A DNA stretch of 64,000 bases from positions 1 through 64,000 of the forward strand of contig DIMG01000029.1 of assembly GCA_002425415.1 (NCBI GenBank), read 5' to 3'. The stretch is from Micavibrio sp. UBA5572. GTDB taxonomy: Bacteria > Pseudomonadota > Alphaproteobacteria > Micavibrionales > Micavibrionaceae. Below are positions 25,692-34,096 of the stretch, one piece after another (the stretch's first letter is position 1; each line of letters starts with the position of its first letter). The notes under the pieces are model-generated. The model saw only the letters and a program-made list of their open reading frames with translations. It had not been told where the DNA came from and searched no databases. Made by a program: the position numbers and the translations under genes.

Positions 25692-27176
25692 TTATTCCAC
25701 GGAAAAGTCGATGAGGTCATGCCCACCCAATGGGATTGTTTTTATGGAATTATGGTTTGTATCCGCGACAAAGAGCTGTCCTTTCACTATCATTACATCT
25801 CCCGGCTCGGACAAATCCCCCCCTTTGGTCAATGTCGAGAGGTCGCCATGAGCCAAATTATAAACCCGAACCGCCTGATTATAGGTGTCCGCCAGATAGA
25901 TTTTACCATGCGCATAGTCGAGACCTTGGGCATGTTGCAGTTGGGCTTTCGGATACACCCCGTCAACCAAGCCATAATCAAACAGCCCTGTTCCAATCAA
26001 AGTTTTAACCTGCCCGTCCTTTAAAATCCTGAGAGACGAGGTTTCCGCATCCACAAAGTAAATAGCATCACCATCGCTTGCAAGACCGCTAGGTTGCGCG
26101 AGTTTGGCGTTCAAAGCTTTGCCGTCTTTTATATCTTCTTGTCCGTTGCCTGCCAGAACCGATATTGTTCCAGATGGAATATCATAAATATGAAGTTGAT
26201 GAAGTCCTGCCATGGCAATTACCAGTTTTTGGTTATCCGAGCGGGGCATGATTTCAATATCCCATGGTGAGGCCAAGGAAACAGAGAGACCGTTTTCGGT
26301 GTTGATCGAGCGGTCATATCCGCGTTTACCATTGCCCGCAATCGTGGTCACTGTTTTTTGTTGTGTGTCTATGACACGCACAGCGTGGTTATCGGTATCG
26401 GCCACATAGATTTTTGTGCCTATCGATTTGAGACCGCGTGGGTTATTAAATTGTGCCGTTTCATATCCTCCATCCTTCAAGCCTTTTGTACCGTTACCGA
26501 TTGTTTGCGTGATATGTCCATGAGCATCGGCAATCACGATACGGTTATGTCCCGAATCGGTGATCACCAGACCATTGCCAAACGATTCAATTCGTGCTGG
26601 AAAAGGTAGCGAGGTATCGACTTGGCGATTAACCATCCATTCCTTGTTTGATGTTTTGTTGGTGACAGAGTTGATATTTTTTTCAATCGCGCGATCCAGA
26701 TCATTACGGTGACCTTCCCCTGAGACGCGGGTGATTTCCGTTCCATCAGATCCCAATACAATCAGGGTTGGCCATGCATTAATCCCGAAAGATTTCCAAA
26801 TCGCATAATCATAATCGTTGATAACAGGATGATGAAGGCCGAAGCGTTTGGCCGCAGACAAAATCTGTGCGCTATCCTGTTCACCTTTATATTTGGCAGA
26901 ATGAACACCGATCACCAATAGTTTGTCACCATATTTTTTTTCTAAAAAATCAAGATCAGGCACTATTTGCATACAATTCACGCAGCCATACGTCCAGAAA
27001 TCCAGCAGCAGGATTTTACCCTTCATATCTTCAACCCTCACGGAGCGCGTGACGTTCAGCCACCCCCCTGCCCCGCCTTGCGCAAGAATTTCAAGTGTCG
27101 GGGATGCGCTCACAGGAGAGACATAGCATCCGCACATCACGAATAGAGCCAAAAGCGAGCATAAAAATGGTTTCAT
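25692..27176 (-). CDS. Exported thioredoxin-domain and NHL-repeat protein
   Basis: A 494-residue protein with signal peptide (about 1-24), a thioredoxin/TlpA-like domain (about 30-165) and a C-terminal beta-propeller of NHL repeats (about 190-480). The redox motif is C65-V-N-C68 in F-W-T-Y-G-C-V-N-C-M, as in the NHLRC2-type fusion. NHL blades recur as F-N-N-P-R-G-L, A-D-T-D-N-H-A-V-R and A-D-T-Y-N-Q-A-V-R. It is probably periplasmic, where the thioredoxin part could act on disulfides and the propeller on a protein partner; the substrate is unknown. It lies between ftsH and glmM, where many relatives have folP. Confidence 0.85.
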   Translation of the reverse strand: MKPFLCSLLALFVMCGCYVSPVSASPTLEILAQGGAGGWLNVTRSVRVEDMKGKILLLDFWTYGCVNCMQIVPDLDFLEKKYGDKLLVIGVHSAKYKGEQDSAQILSAAKRFGLHHPVINDYDYAIWKSFGINAWPTLIVLGSDGTEITRVSGEGHRNDLDRAIEKNINSVTNKTSNKEWMVNRQVDTSLPFPARIESFGNGLVITDSGHNRIVIADAHGHITQTIGNGTKGLKDGGYETAQFNNPRGLKSIGTKIYVADTDNHAVRVIDTQQKTVTTIAGNGKRGYDRSINTENGLSVSLASPWDIEIMPRSDNQKLVIAMAGLHQLHIYDIPSGTISVLAGNGQEDIKDGKALNAKLAQPSGLASDGDAIYFVDAETSSLRILKDGQVKTLIGTGLFDYGLVDGVYPKAQLQHAQGLDYAHGKIYLADTYNQAVRVYNLAHGDLSTLTKGGDLSEPGDVMIVKGQLFVADTNHNSIKTIPLGGHDLIDFSVE

Positions 27177-27210
27177 GATCTTGTATTCGGTTCTTTCCGG
27201 CTTTTGTTAC

Positions 27211-27236
27211 AAAAAAAGCACCCGAAGGTGCTTTTT
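27211..27236 (-). terminator. Rho-independent terminator of ftsH
   Basis: Ten-bp perfect arms (AAAAAGCACC and GGTGCTTTTT) around a TTCG tetraloop on the minus strand, ending in a T run, 12 bp after the ftsH stop. Confidence 0.92.
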
Positions 27237-27247
27237 AAATTTTGATT

Positions 27248-29155
27248 TTATGCGCCTTGTGGTAATCCACCCAATCCGCCGCCTTTGGGGACGGAGGATT
27301 TTGGTGTTGTGGGTTCATCATCCGAGTTATCGCGCAAGATCGGCTCGCCACGCAAAAGACCACGAATTTCATCGCCGGAAAGCAATTCATATTCCAGCAA
27401 GGCTTTGGCCAAAGTATGCAGATCGCTTAACTTGTCATTGAGAATTTCCGTTGCGCGGGCATAAGCTTGCTCCACAATCCGGCGAATTTCACTATCCACA
27501 ACATTGGCGGTTTCATCCGACATGGTTTTGGTTTGTGATACCGAGTGACCCAAGAAGACTTCTTCCTGATCGCCAGCATAACGCAAAGGCCCGAGTTTGC
27601 TGCTCATTCCCCATTCGGTCACCATCCGGCGGGCGATATCGGTTGCCATCTTAATGTCGCTGGATGCACCTGTTGTGACTTTTTCTGCGCCAAAAATCAA
27701 TTCTTCGGCGATCCGACCACCCATCGCCACAGCCAAGTCAGCCTCCAATTTTGCTTTGGACATTGACACACGATCACCTTCGGGCAAGCGCATCACCATA
27801 CCCAAGGCACGTCCGCGCGGGACAATCGTTGCCTTGTGAATCGGATCTGATTCAGGTTCATTGAGAGCCACAATCGCATGACCAGCTTCATGGTAGGCCG
27901 TAAGTTTTTTCTCATCATCCGTCATCACCATCGAGCGTCGTTCTGCGCCCATCATGACTTTGTCCTTGGCTTCTTCGAAATCATCCATTCCCACAACTCG
28001 TTTATTCTTACGCGCCGCCAGCAGGGCTGCTTCATTCACAAGATTCGCCAAATCAGCACCAGAGAAACCTGGCGTTCCACGCGCAATAATCATGGGTTCG
28101 ACATTATTGGCCAAAGGCACTTTTTTCATGTGCACTTTCAGGATTTTTTCGCGTCCTTTAACGTCAGGATTTGGAATCACAACCTGACGGTCGAAACGTC
28201 CCGGACGCAACAAAGCCGGATCAAGAACATCCGGACGGTTGGTCGCCGCCAGAATAATGACGCCTTCATTGGCTTCAAACCCGTCCATTTCAACCAGCAA
28301 TTGGTTCAATGTTTGCTCGCGTTCGTCATTGCCGCCGCCCAGACCTGCGCCGCGATGACGACCGACTGCATCAATCTCGTCAATAAAGATAATGCATGGT
28401 GCGTTTTTCTTGCCTTGTTCGAACATATCGCGGACGCGGCTTGCCCCCACACCCACAAACATTTCAACGAAATCAGAACCGGAAATGGTAAAGAACGGAA
28501 CATTGGCTTCCCCCGCAACGGCACGTGCCACCAAGGTTTTACCTGTACCAGGTGGCCCCACCAGCAATGCACCTTTGGGAATTTTTCCGCCAAGACGTTG
28601 GAATTTTTGAGGGTCTTTCAAGAATTCAACAACCTCTTTCAATTCTTCTTTGGCTTCATCAATGCCCGCGACATCATCAAATGTGACGCGGCCTTGTTTT
28701 TCAGTGAGCATACGAGCGCGCGATTTACCAAAGCCCATTGCTCCACCGCCACCTTTGCCTTGCATCTGGCGCATAAAGAAAATCCAGACGCCAATCAACA
28801 GCAGCATTGGAAACCACGATAACAAAACACTAACCAGTGAGAATTTTTCTCCTTCAACAGCTTCGGCTTTGATCCGAACGCCCGTTCCTTCCAAACGATC
28901 TACTATGTTTTCGCCATTTGGAACCAGCGCATGAAAGCGTGCACCGCCACTGGAATAATGTCCGGTTAATTCCTGCCCCTGAATGGTGACATCAGAAATA
29001 GCTCCGGTTTTAGCGGATGCCATAAAATCACTATAAGCCAGAGCCTCGGATTTCGAAGTTTGAGCCCCTTTAGAGTTCTGAAAAACGTTAAAGAGAAAGG
29101 CCAACGTCAAGCCAATAGCCAACCAGAACAACAAGTTGCGATTCATTCCCTGCAC
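27248..29155 (-). CDS. ftsH: ATP-dependent zinc metalloprotease FtsH
   Basis: Membrane-anchored AAA+ protease degrading misfolded membrane proteins and regulators such as LpxC and sigma-32. About 635 residues: two N-terminal membrane helices flank a periplasmic domain (about 25-105), then the AAA domain with G-P-P-G-T-G-K-T near 200 and D-E-I-D near 260, and the zinc site H-E-A-G-H near 424. The GTG at 29155 has AAAGGA eight bases upstream; ATG at 29146 and TTG at 29161 are alternatives. The start of the periplasmic domain and length are normal. Own promoter and terminator, hence monocistronic. Confidence 0.96.
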   Translation of the reverse strand: MQGMNRNLLFWLAIGLTLAFLFNVFQNSKGAQTSKSEALAYSDFMASAKTGAISDVTIQGQELTGHYSSGGARFHALVPNGENIVDRLEGTGVRIKAEAVEGEKFSLVSVLLSWFPMLLLIGVWIFFMRQMQGKGGGGAMGFGKSRARMLTEKQGRVTFDDVAGIDEAKEELKEVVEFLKDPQKFQRLGGKIPKGALLVGPPGTGKTLVARAVAGEANVPFFTISGSDFVEMFVGVGASRVRDMFEQGKKNAPCIIFIDEIDAVGRHRGAGLGGGNDEREQTLNQLLVEMDGFEANEGVIILAATNRPDVLDPALLRPGRFDRQVVIPNPDVKGREKILKVHMKKVPLANNVEPMIIARGTPGFSGADLANLVNEAALLAARKNKRVVGMDDFEEAKDKVMMGAERRSMVMTDDEKKLTAYHEAGHAIVALNEPESDPIHKATIVPRGRALGMVMRLPEGDRVSMSKAKLEADLAVAMGGRIAEELIFGAEKVTTGASSDIKMATDIARRMVTEWGMSSKLGPLRYAGDQEEVFLGHSVSQTKTMSDETANVVDSEIRRIVEQAYARATEILNDKLSDLHTLAKALLEYELLSGDEIRGLLRGEPILRDNSDDEPTTPKSSVPKGGGLGGLPQGA

Positions 29156-29224
29156 AATCAAAATCCTTTAATTTAAATAAAACTACCGCGACAAATAGGT
29201 TTGTCAGGTCAACATACCCAGTTT

Positions 29225-29244
29225 AACCGTGAACGTCTACGGTT
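29225..29244 (-). promoter_or_regulatory. Hairpin in the ftsH leader
   Basis: AACCGT and ACGGTT arms around an 8-base loop lie between the predicted ftsH promoter and the start codon, in a leader of about 90 bases. No T run follows. It could be a leader element or a palindromic protein site. Confidence 0.3.
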
Positions 29245-29254
29245 ATACCATACC

Positions 29255-29284
29255 ATTATATATAGTTTTTTCCGTGATCGCCAA
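29255..29284 (-). promoter_or_regulatory. Probable ftsH promoter
   Basis: Minus strand TTGGCG (29284-29279), 18-base spacer, TATAAT (29260-29255). It lies in the 159-bp gap between the tilS stop and ftsH. The boxes are sigma-70-like; I do not see a sigma-32 heat-shock promoter. Confidence 0.5.
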
Positions 29285-29314
29285 GTTGTCCTTCAAAGTT
29301 ATTAATTTGTCTTT

Positions 29315-30325
29315 CTAAGTTTTTTGGGACTGCTCCAATGTCAGACATAATATATCCTCCTTGCTCCGTGGGGTAAACTTTACCCCACCCAAAGTTGCTC
29401 CACGAAACCCGTCTTGCGTTAATCGCAAGGCCAAACGCTCGACATCTTCTAAACGCGCCGGATAATTTTCCCCTATCCTTAATCGAGCAATAGAGCGTTG
29501 CAAAATCCTGATAATGACCTCGGAATGTTCAGATACAAGCTCCGATAGCTTTATATCGATACGTTTCGTATCTTTTTTAACAATGATTGTTTTTTCTTTA
29601 TTTTCAACAATTTGGTCAATTAAACTTCCAGCACGCTCTATCCGCGCGGTTAGTTGAGATATCCGCTTTACGCTCAAGCCTTCTTGTTCTAAAATTGCTC
29701 TGGAACGCCGCATCCGGCCGCGCATATATTTTTCAGAATCATTACTCAGGTCTTCTACCCACACTATTCCCGCCTGCCGACATGTCTCGATCAAATTGGC
29801 ATGGCTGACCGTCAGTAAAGGACGAATCAAGGAGAGATGTTCACCAAATTTTTGGACTGGCTTCATACAAGCCAACCCCTCTATTCCACTTCCCTTGGCC
29901 AGACGAAACAAAAATGTTTCCATCTGGTCATCACCATGATGCGCTAAAAAGAGATGGCCGATTTTTTGGGACTGACAATAGGCGCTCATCAGACCATAAC
30001 GCGCTTGCCTTGCGCGCTCTTGAATCGATTTTTCAGACTTTTCAGCCAACCATTTGAATGTTCTGCATTTTACACCGGAGTCCTTGGCGAATTTTTGCAC
30101 CATCTTGACCTCATCGGCAGATTCAGGTCTCAATCCATGATCGACAGTCAGAATGTGCACATTATCACGGCCTTCTACCCCCAGCCATTGGTGAAGCAAA
30201 TGTGTCAAGGCCATTGAATCCGCACCGCCAGACACCGCAATAGCAATAGGCCTGTTTCGCAATCCGCACAGGCCTATTCCTTCCATATAGTTGTCAAACT
30301 GTTCCTGAGAAACCGGATTAACCAC
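29315..30325 (-). CDS. tilS: tRNA(Ile)-lysidine synthase
   Basis: Modifies C34 of the AUA-decoding tRNA-Ile with lysine using ATP. About 336 residues. The PP-loop is S-G-G-A-D-S near residue 34, followed by V-D-H-G-L-R and H-H-G-D-D-Q-M-E-T. The start is uncertain: GTG 30325 overlaps the cpoB stop and is my choice; a TTG at 30343 is the alternative. The short C-terminal region suggests the compact TilS form. It follows pal-cpoB and precedes ftsH, an order seen in many alphaproteobacteria. Confidence 0.92.
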   Translation of the reverse strand: MVNPVSQEQFDNYMEGIGLCGLRNRPIAIAVSGGADSMALTHLLHQWLGVEGRDNVHILTVDHGLRPESADEVKMVQKFAKDSGVKCRTFKWLAEKSEKSIQERARQARYGLMSAYCQSQKIGHLFLAHHGDDQMETFLFRLAKGSGIEGLACMKPVQKFGEHLSLIRPLLTVSHANLIETCRQAGIVWVEDLSNDSEKYMRGRMRRSRAILEQEGLSVKRISQLTARIERAGSLIDQIVENKEKTIIVKKDTKRIDIKLSELVSEHSEVIIRILQRSIARLRIGENYPARLEDVERLALRLTQDGFRGATLGGVKFTPRSKEDILCLTLEQSQKT

Positions 30326-31316
30326 CGCAACCCATCTTTGCAATTTCCTGATCTGCCATGCTCAATACAGAGGCACTTCCTGTCGGAAATTCTTTCTTGA
30401 GCTGCTGCAAGGTAATACACGCTTGCTGGGTTTTTCCTGTTTTTTCCAAAGACATGCCTAATTTTAACAGGCTGTCAGGTGATTTGGGACCCTTGGGATA
30501 TTTTTTATAACTTTCAGCAAACACGCGCATGGCTTTATCGTAAGCTCCTTCGGCATAATAATTTTCGCCCAGCCAGTACATAGCATTCGGAGATAAAGGG
30601 TGATCCGGATATTTTTTCAGAAATTCATCAAAACCATTTCTGGACGCTTTATAGTTTCCACTTTTGAGCAATGAAAAAGCCATCTCGTACTGCCCTGCAG
30701 GGTCATCTCCGGGCTGAGACTGAATGGATGCTCCGCCTGGCGCTTCCGTTAGAACCCCCAGATTATTCTGGGTCGGAGAGTTTGCTGATGCCGGCGCATC
30801 GTAATCAATTGCACTCTCAACAGGGGCTGCCGATTCTGGCTGTGGTGGTGGTTGGGTTAAAACAGGCCCTCCCATATCATTTGCCCCCAGCGTTCCGGAC
30901 TGGGCGCCTGATTGAGCAGAGGATTCTGTTGATTGGGATGACAAACGCACATCCATATCCGCAAGAGCCCGATCCAATCTTTCTTTCAACTGGACGTTTT
31001 CAAAATTCTGTTGTTCGATTTTTCCTGTCAGATCCCTGAGTTGAGATTCAATTTCAGACAATCTTACTTCGACATTAGCCTGATATTCGTTCGAACCGGA
31101 AGACGTAGAAGGCATCGCTGAAGCCGGAGGCATTTTTCCTTTATAGACTGCTTGATTGAGCGTTTCAACGTCCCGTTCAATCCGGCTTAACCGATTTGAC
31201 ACGTCATCTGCGCTTGCAGTGCCGGACAAAAATACACTTCCCGTCAAGACAGCACAGGCCGCGATTGCGGCCTGAAATGTCGAGAAAGTTCCATTGGAAT
31301 TTAGGAGTGTTGCCAT
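30318..31316 (-). CDS. cpoB: Tol-Pal system protein CpoB (YbgF)
   Basis: Periplasmic TolA-binding protein that coordinates PBP1B activity with outer-membrane constriction. I place the start at ATG 31316, which has GAGGAG five bases upstream, giving 332 residues with a signal peptide ending near A-S-A-D-D. A coiled-coil trimerisation region (about 35-110) precedes a low-complexity Pro/Gln linker and three TPR units in the C-terminal half, with G-N-Y-K-A-S-R-N-G-F-D-E-F-L and A-M-Y-W-L-G-E-N-Y-Y. It lies 26 bp after pal. Confidence 0.93.
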   Translation of the reverse strand: MATLLNSNGTFSTFQAAIAACAVLTGSVFLSGTASADDVSNRLSRIERDVETLNQAVYKGKMPPASAMPSTSSGSNEYQANVEVRLSEIESQLRDLTGKIEQQNFENVQLKERLDRALADMDVRLSSQSTESSAQSGAQSGTLGANDMGGPVLTQPPPQPESAAPVESAIDYDAPASANSPTQNNLGVLTEAPGGASIQSQPGDDPAGQYEMAFSLLKSGNYKASRNGFDEFLKKYPDHPLSPNAMYWLGENYYAEGAYDKAMRVFAESYKKYPKGPKSPDSLLKLGMSLEKTGKTQQACITLQQLKKEFPTGSASVLSMADQEIAKMGCGG

Positions 31317-31342
31317 AGGGCTCCTCGCTTTAAAGTAAAAGA

Positions 31343-31861
31343 CTAGTTTACGACTGTCACAGAACGACGGTTTTGTGACCATGCAGCGGCTGTTGATTCA
31401 GGAACTGCAGGACGTTCTTTACCGTAGCTGATCGTGTTGATGCGGCTTGCATCAACACCCAAGGACATCAGGTAGCTGCGAACCGAAGATGCGCGACGCT
31501 CTCCCAAAGCCAAGTTGTATTCACGCGTTCCGCGTTCATCCGCATGACCTTCGATGGTCACGGTAACAGCCGCGTATTGTTTCATCCAAGTTGCTTGGCG
31601 TTCGAGAGTTGTGCGCGCCTCGAAAGACAATTCGGATTGATCGTAGCCAAAGAAAACACGATCACCCACATTCACAACCAAGTCTTGTTGTGTGCCTGGC
31701 ATTACGCCGTTTACTGGAGCCATGCCCATTTCAGAGCCAGCCAGTTCGGTTCCGTTCATACCCGACATGGATGTGTCCATTCCTGCGGCGTCTTCATCTG
31801 AAGAACAAGCAGAAAGCGTAACGAGAGCGACGGACATCAGAAGAAGATTACGAAAGATCAT
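31343..31861 (-). CDS. pal: Peptidoglycan-associated lipoprotein
   Basis: Outer-membrane lipoprotein of the Tol-Pal complex, 172 residues. Signal peptide with lipobox L-S-A-C (Cys19), a Met/Gly-rich linker, and an OmpA-like peptidoglycan-binding domain containing I-E-G-H-A-D-E-R-G-T and L-G-E-R-R-A. Heads a pal-cpoB-tilS run. tolQRAB, usually upstream, are absent: the next upstream gene is a SirB1-like gene behind a terminator. Confidence 0.96.
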   Translation of the reverse strand: MIFRNLLLMSVALVTLSACSSDEDAAGMDTSMSGMNGTELAGSEMGMAPVNGVMPGTQQDLVVNVGDRVFFGYDQSELSFEARTTLERQATWMKQYAAVTVTIEGHADERGTREYNLALGERRASSVRSYLMSLGVDASRINTISYGKERPAVPESTAAAWSQNRRSVTVVN

Positions 31862-31897
31862 GAGGGGACTCCTGTAGCAGTTGTTTATAGCGGTTGT

Positions 31898-31913
31898 TTT
31901 TATCTAGATAAAA
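31898..31913. promoter_or_regulatory. Perfect 16-bp palindrome upstream of pal
   Basis: TTTTATCTAGATAAAA is a perfect palindrome. It overlaps the T tail of the terminator at 31914-31939 and lies 37-52 bases before the pal start, with TATAAA between them on the minus strand. It could be a regulator site for pal or simply part of the terminator tail. Confidence 0.35.
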
Positions 31914-31939
31914 CGCCCGAAAGATGACTCTCCCGAGCG
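31914..31939 (-). terminator. Rho-independent terminator after the SirB1-like gene
   Basis: On the minus strand CGCTCG pairs with CGGGCG, the stem continuing through G-U, A-U and G-C pairs to a GTCA loop (about 11 bp), followed by TTTTAT. It separates the upstream gene from pal. Confidence 0.65.
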
Positions 31940-32006
31940 GTTGAAACTTCTTTCTAAATAGACCTAAAAACAGGGTTTCGCAAGAGGCATCACAGTTTTT
32001 TTTTAG

Positions 32007-32849
32007 TTACTCCAAAGTAGTTTCCAGAGTCCTCAAAAGAAGCTCTGCATCATACTTGTCCTGAGGGTCTGTTACCGCGGACAGATATTGACGAACCAAC
32101 TCTATAGCAGAAACAAGATTACCCAAACGGGCATTCAATACACTTTCATCCAACAGTAAGCGGTGCTCGTGTGGTGCAAAGGAGCGCATCGCTGCCACAG
32201 TTCCCAAGGCTTCGGCGTAATCCTCGCGCTCAATCTGGCGGAATTTTATGTTGTTCTGTAAGCGAAGTAATATCTCGCGGTTACTGGCTGCTTGATACAA
32301 CGTTACAGACAGTTCAGCATCCGGCCCGGCCACAGATTTCAATAATTGTCGTAAATCCGGGGCTTGCAGCAAGCGAAACTGATGGAAGGGATCGGATATG
32401 ACCCGCTTTCCGTCCTGATCCAGCCTCAAAAGGAAGTGCCCGGGGAAATTAATGCCGTGAATACTCCATCCTTGTGCGCGTCCTGCACTCAAAGCCAAAA
32501 TCGACAATGCAATCGGCAAGCCTTTGCGACGGTCAATCACATCAATCAAATCTGCATTTCTTAAATCGTTATAATTGTCTTCGTCGCCTGCGTAACCATG
32601 GAGATCGGAAATAACATGCTTTAACGCGGCTATTTTTGTTTCCGGAGAGTCTTCTGCCCCCGCTTCCAGCAAATCCGCGTATCTGGAACCAACTTGCTCA
32701 CATAATTTTCGAACATGGGTTTGATAAGGCCCCAGACTGCGCCCTTGATGCTTTTCCAAAGCCAGATACAGCGCCGTGTCGACCAAAGGAACCTTATCAT
32801 CCGGAAGTTCACCATATTGATGCAATGCAGTTTGTTCGCTCACGTCCAA
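32007..32849 (-). CDS. SirB1-like transglutaminase-fold protein
   Basis: A 280-residue cytoplasmic protein of the SirB1 family (transglutaminase-like N-terminal region plus TPR-like C-terminal helices). The signature R-R-K-G-L-P-I-A-L-S-I-L-A and G-I-N-F-P-G-H-F-L-L-R are clear. Members usually lack the catalytic cysteine of true transglutaminases, as here, so enzymatic activity is doubtful; biological role is unknown. The C-terminal part ends with tetratricopeptide-like L-V-S-A-I-E-L-V-R-Q-Y-L. It starts 43 bp after the DolP-like gene on the same strand and ends at a terminator. Confidence 0.85.
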   Translation of the reverse strand: MDVSEQTALHQYGELPDDKVPLVDTALYLALEKHQGRSLGPYQTHVRKLCEQVGSRYADLLEAGAEDSPETKIAALKHVISDLHGYAGDEDNYNDLRNADLIDVIDRRKGLPIALSILALSAGRAQGWSIHGINFPGHFLLRLDQDGKRVISDPFHQFRLLQAPDLRQLLKSVAGPDAELSVTLYQAASNREILLRLQNNIKFRQIEREDYAEALGTVAAMRSFAPHEHRLLLDESVLNARLGNLVSAIELVRQYLSAVTDPQDKYDAELLLRTLETTLE

Positions 32850-32892
32850 ATCTTTTCAAATCTCAAAGTCAAAATTATTATTGTTTTCAGGT

Positions 32893-33633
32893 CTATGGGG
32901 GCAATATTTCAGATTGCACCGAAGATGGGTTGTAACTTCCCTGCCCTTCATAAGGCTGCGTTTCAAATCCCGATGACAACGGAACAGGCTCGTTGGCTAT
33001 GGCATCAGGTTGCATATAGACGTCACCCGCCACCGATGAATCAGAAGAAACGGGTTCTCCCAACAGTTTTGCATAGCTGATAACTTCACTCACACCTTTA
33101 ATCCGGCGCGCAAGTTTTATAACCCGATCCAATTCTTCCTGACTTTGGGCTACACCCATCAAATATACAGCACCATGAACGGTTTCGATCGAGTAGTTGA
33201 TTGACTGGATATATTTATCAAAGGTCATCTGCGTCCGCAATTGACCGGAAATCCATGTATCTTTGGCGTATGTTCCGATTGTTCCACTTTCGCCAACCCT
33301 AACTTCATTGATGACTTGCTTGACCCCTTTAGGCTGCCAAGCCAGGCGGATGGCCTCAACCCGATCTTCAGGCTGCTGCACCACGCCCGTCACGAGGACG
33401 CGCCCTTGGTTTACGCTCAAGTTCAGCTTACCAAACAAATCAACGCTTTTTTTGAACCAAAGATCGCTGATTTCCAGACGGATAGATTCATCCGTTACAG
33501 TGCCACGCAGTCCACCTTCTTTTGCGGCGGATACGCCGACTGCCGCACCAACACCCGTTGCGAGACCTACCGCGCCGCAGCCGGAGAGAATCAGAGTTGA
33601 TGCCATTAGAGTGACGATCAGTGACTTATTCAT
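32893..33633 (-). CDS. dolP: DolP-like lipoprotein with two BON domains
   Basis: A 246-residue lipoprotein: signal peptide with lipobox L-S-G-C, then two BON domains (about 40-110 and 115-190) and a Pro/Ser-rich tail of about 50 residues. BON motifs: V-L-V-T-G-V-V-Q and V-Y-L-M-G-V-A-Q-S. DolP (YraP) binds anionic phospholipid at the outer membrane. The start at ATG 33633 (AAGG upstream) is preferred over longer options because the signal peptide begins there. Its neighbours yraN, rsmI and an LpoA-like gene are those of E. coli dolP, supporting orthology. The long tail is extra to the E. coli protein. Confidence 0.85.
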   Translation of the reverse strand: MNKSLIVTLMASTLILSGCGAVGLATGVGAAVGVSAAKEGGLRGTVTDESIRLEISDLWFKKSVDLFGKLNLSVNQGRVLVTGVVQQPEDRVEAIRLAWQPKGVKQVINEVRVGESGTIGTYAKDTWISGQLRTQMTFDKYIQSINYSIETVHGAVYLMGVAQSQEELDRVIKLARRIKGVSEVISYAKLLGEPVSSDSSVAGDVYMQPDAIANEPVPLSSGFETQPYEGQGSYNPSSVQSEILPP

Positions 33634-33691
33634 CGTAAAAAACCTTTCATCTTGAAAATGCGCAAAGACAATTGCGAATCGATCTATGGTA

Positions 33692-34072
33692 TTATGTGGG
33701 CGTAAACCATGCATTGTCCAGATGCCAGATGCGAAAACCCGACACACCGATAACATCAAAACGATATTCCGCTTCTTTTTTACCCACATTATTTGCCGTA
33801 TCTTTTAATTGTCGCGCCAGATAATATTGTGCCGCTCTTGATATTCTGGACTTCATTTTCGGTGTAATGGATAGTAAAGCTTCGTCTTTTGTCGAGCGAA
33901 GTTTTACCTCAACAAACGCCGTTATATTGTTTTTTGATATAATAAAATCAATTTCACCGACAGACGTTTTATATCGCCATTCGCGAATTTTGTACCCCTT
34001 CAGGATCAGAAAAAATCCGGCATAAATTTCGGCTATCAGGCCACGGGAATAATTTGTTGAAAGTGATTTCAT
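33692..34072 (-). CDS. yraN: YraN family nuclease-fold protein
   Basis: A 126-residue UPF0102/YraN protein with a PD-(D/E)XK-like core: S-V-G-E-I-D-F-I and F-V-E-V-K-L-R fit the Asp and Glu-x-Lys positions. Cellular function is not established. The ATG at 34072 is used; a TTG two codons upstream is the only longer option. It lies 24 bp after rsmI. Confidence 0.92.
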   Translation of the reverse strand: MKSLSTNYSRGLIAEIYAGFFLILKGYKIREWRYKTSVGEIDFIISKNNITAFVEVKLRSTKDEALLSITPKMKSRISRAAQYYLARQLKDTANNVGKKEAEYRFDVIGVSGFRIWHLDNAWFTPT

Positions 34073-34096
34073 GACCAAGCCTAACTAATAGAGAAA

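Noticed and set aside
27878..28822. Long open frame of 314 codons opposite ftsH
   Set aside because: Histidine- and arginine-rich mirror of a highly conserved gene; no start signals or domain.
33634..33789. 52-residue N-terminal extension of the DolP-like lipoprotein
   Set aside because: The lipoprotein signal begins at 33633 with AAGG upstream; the extension overlaps yraN and has no such features.
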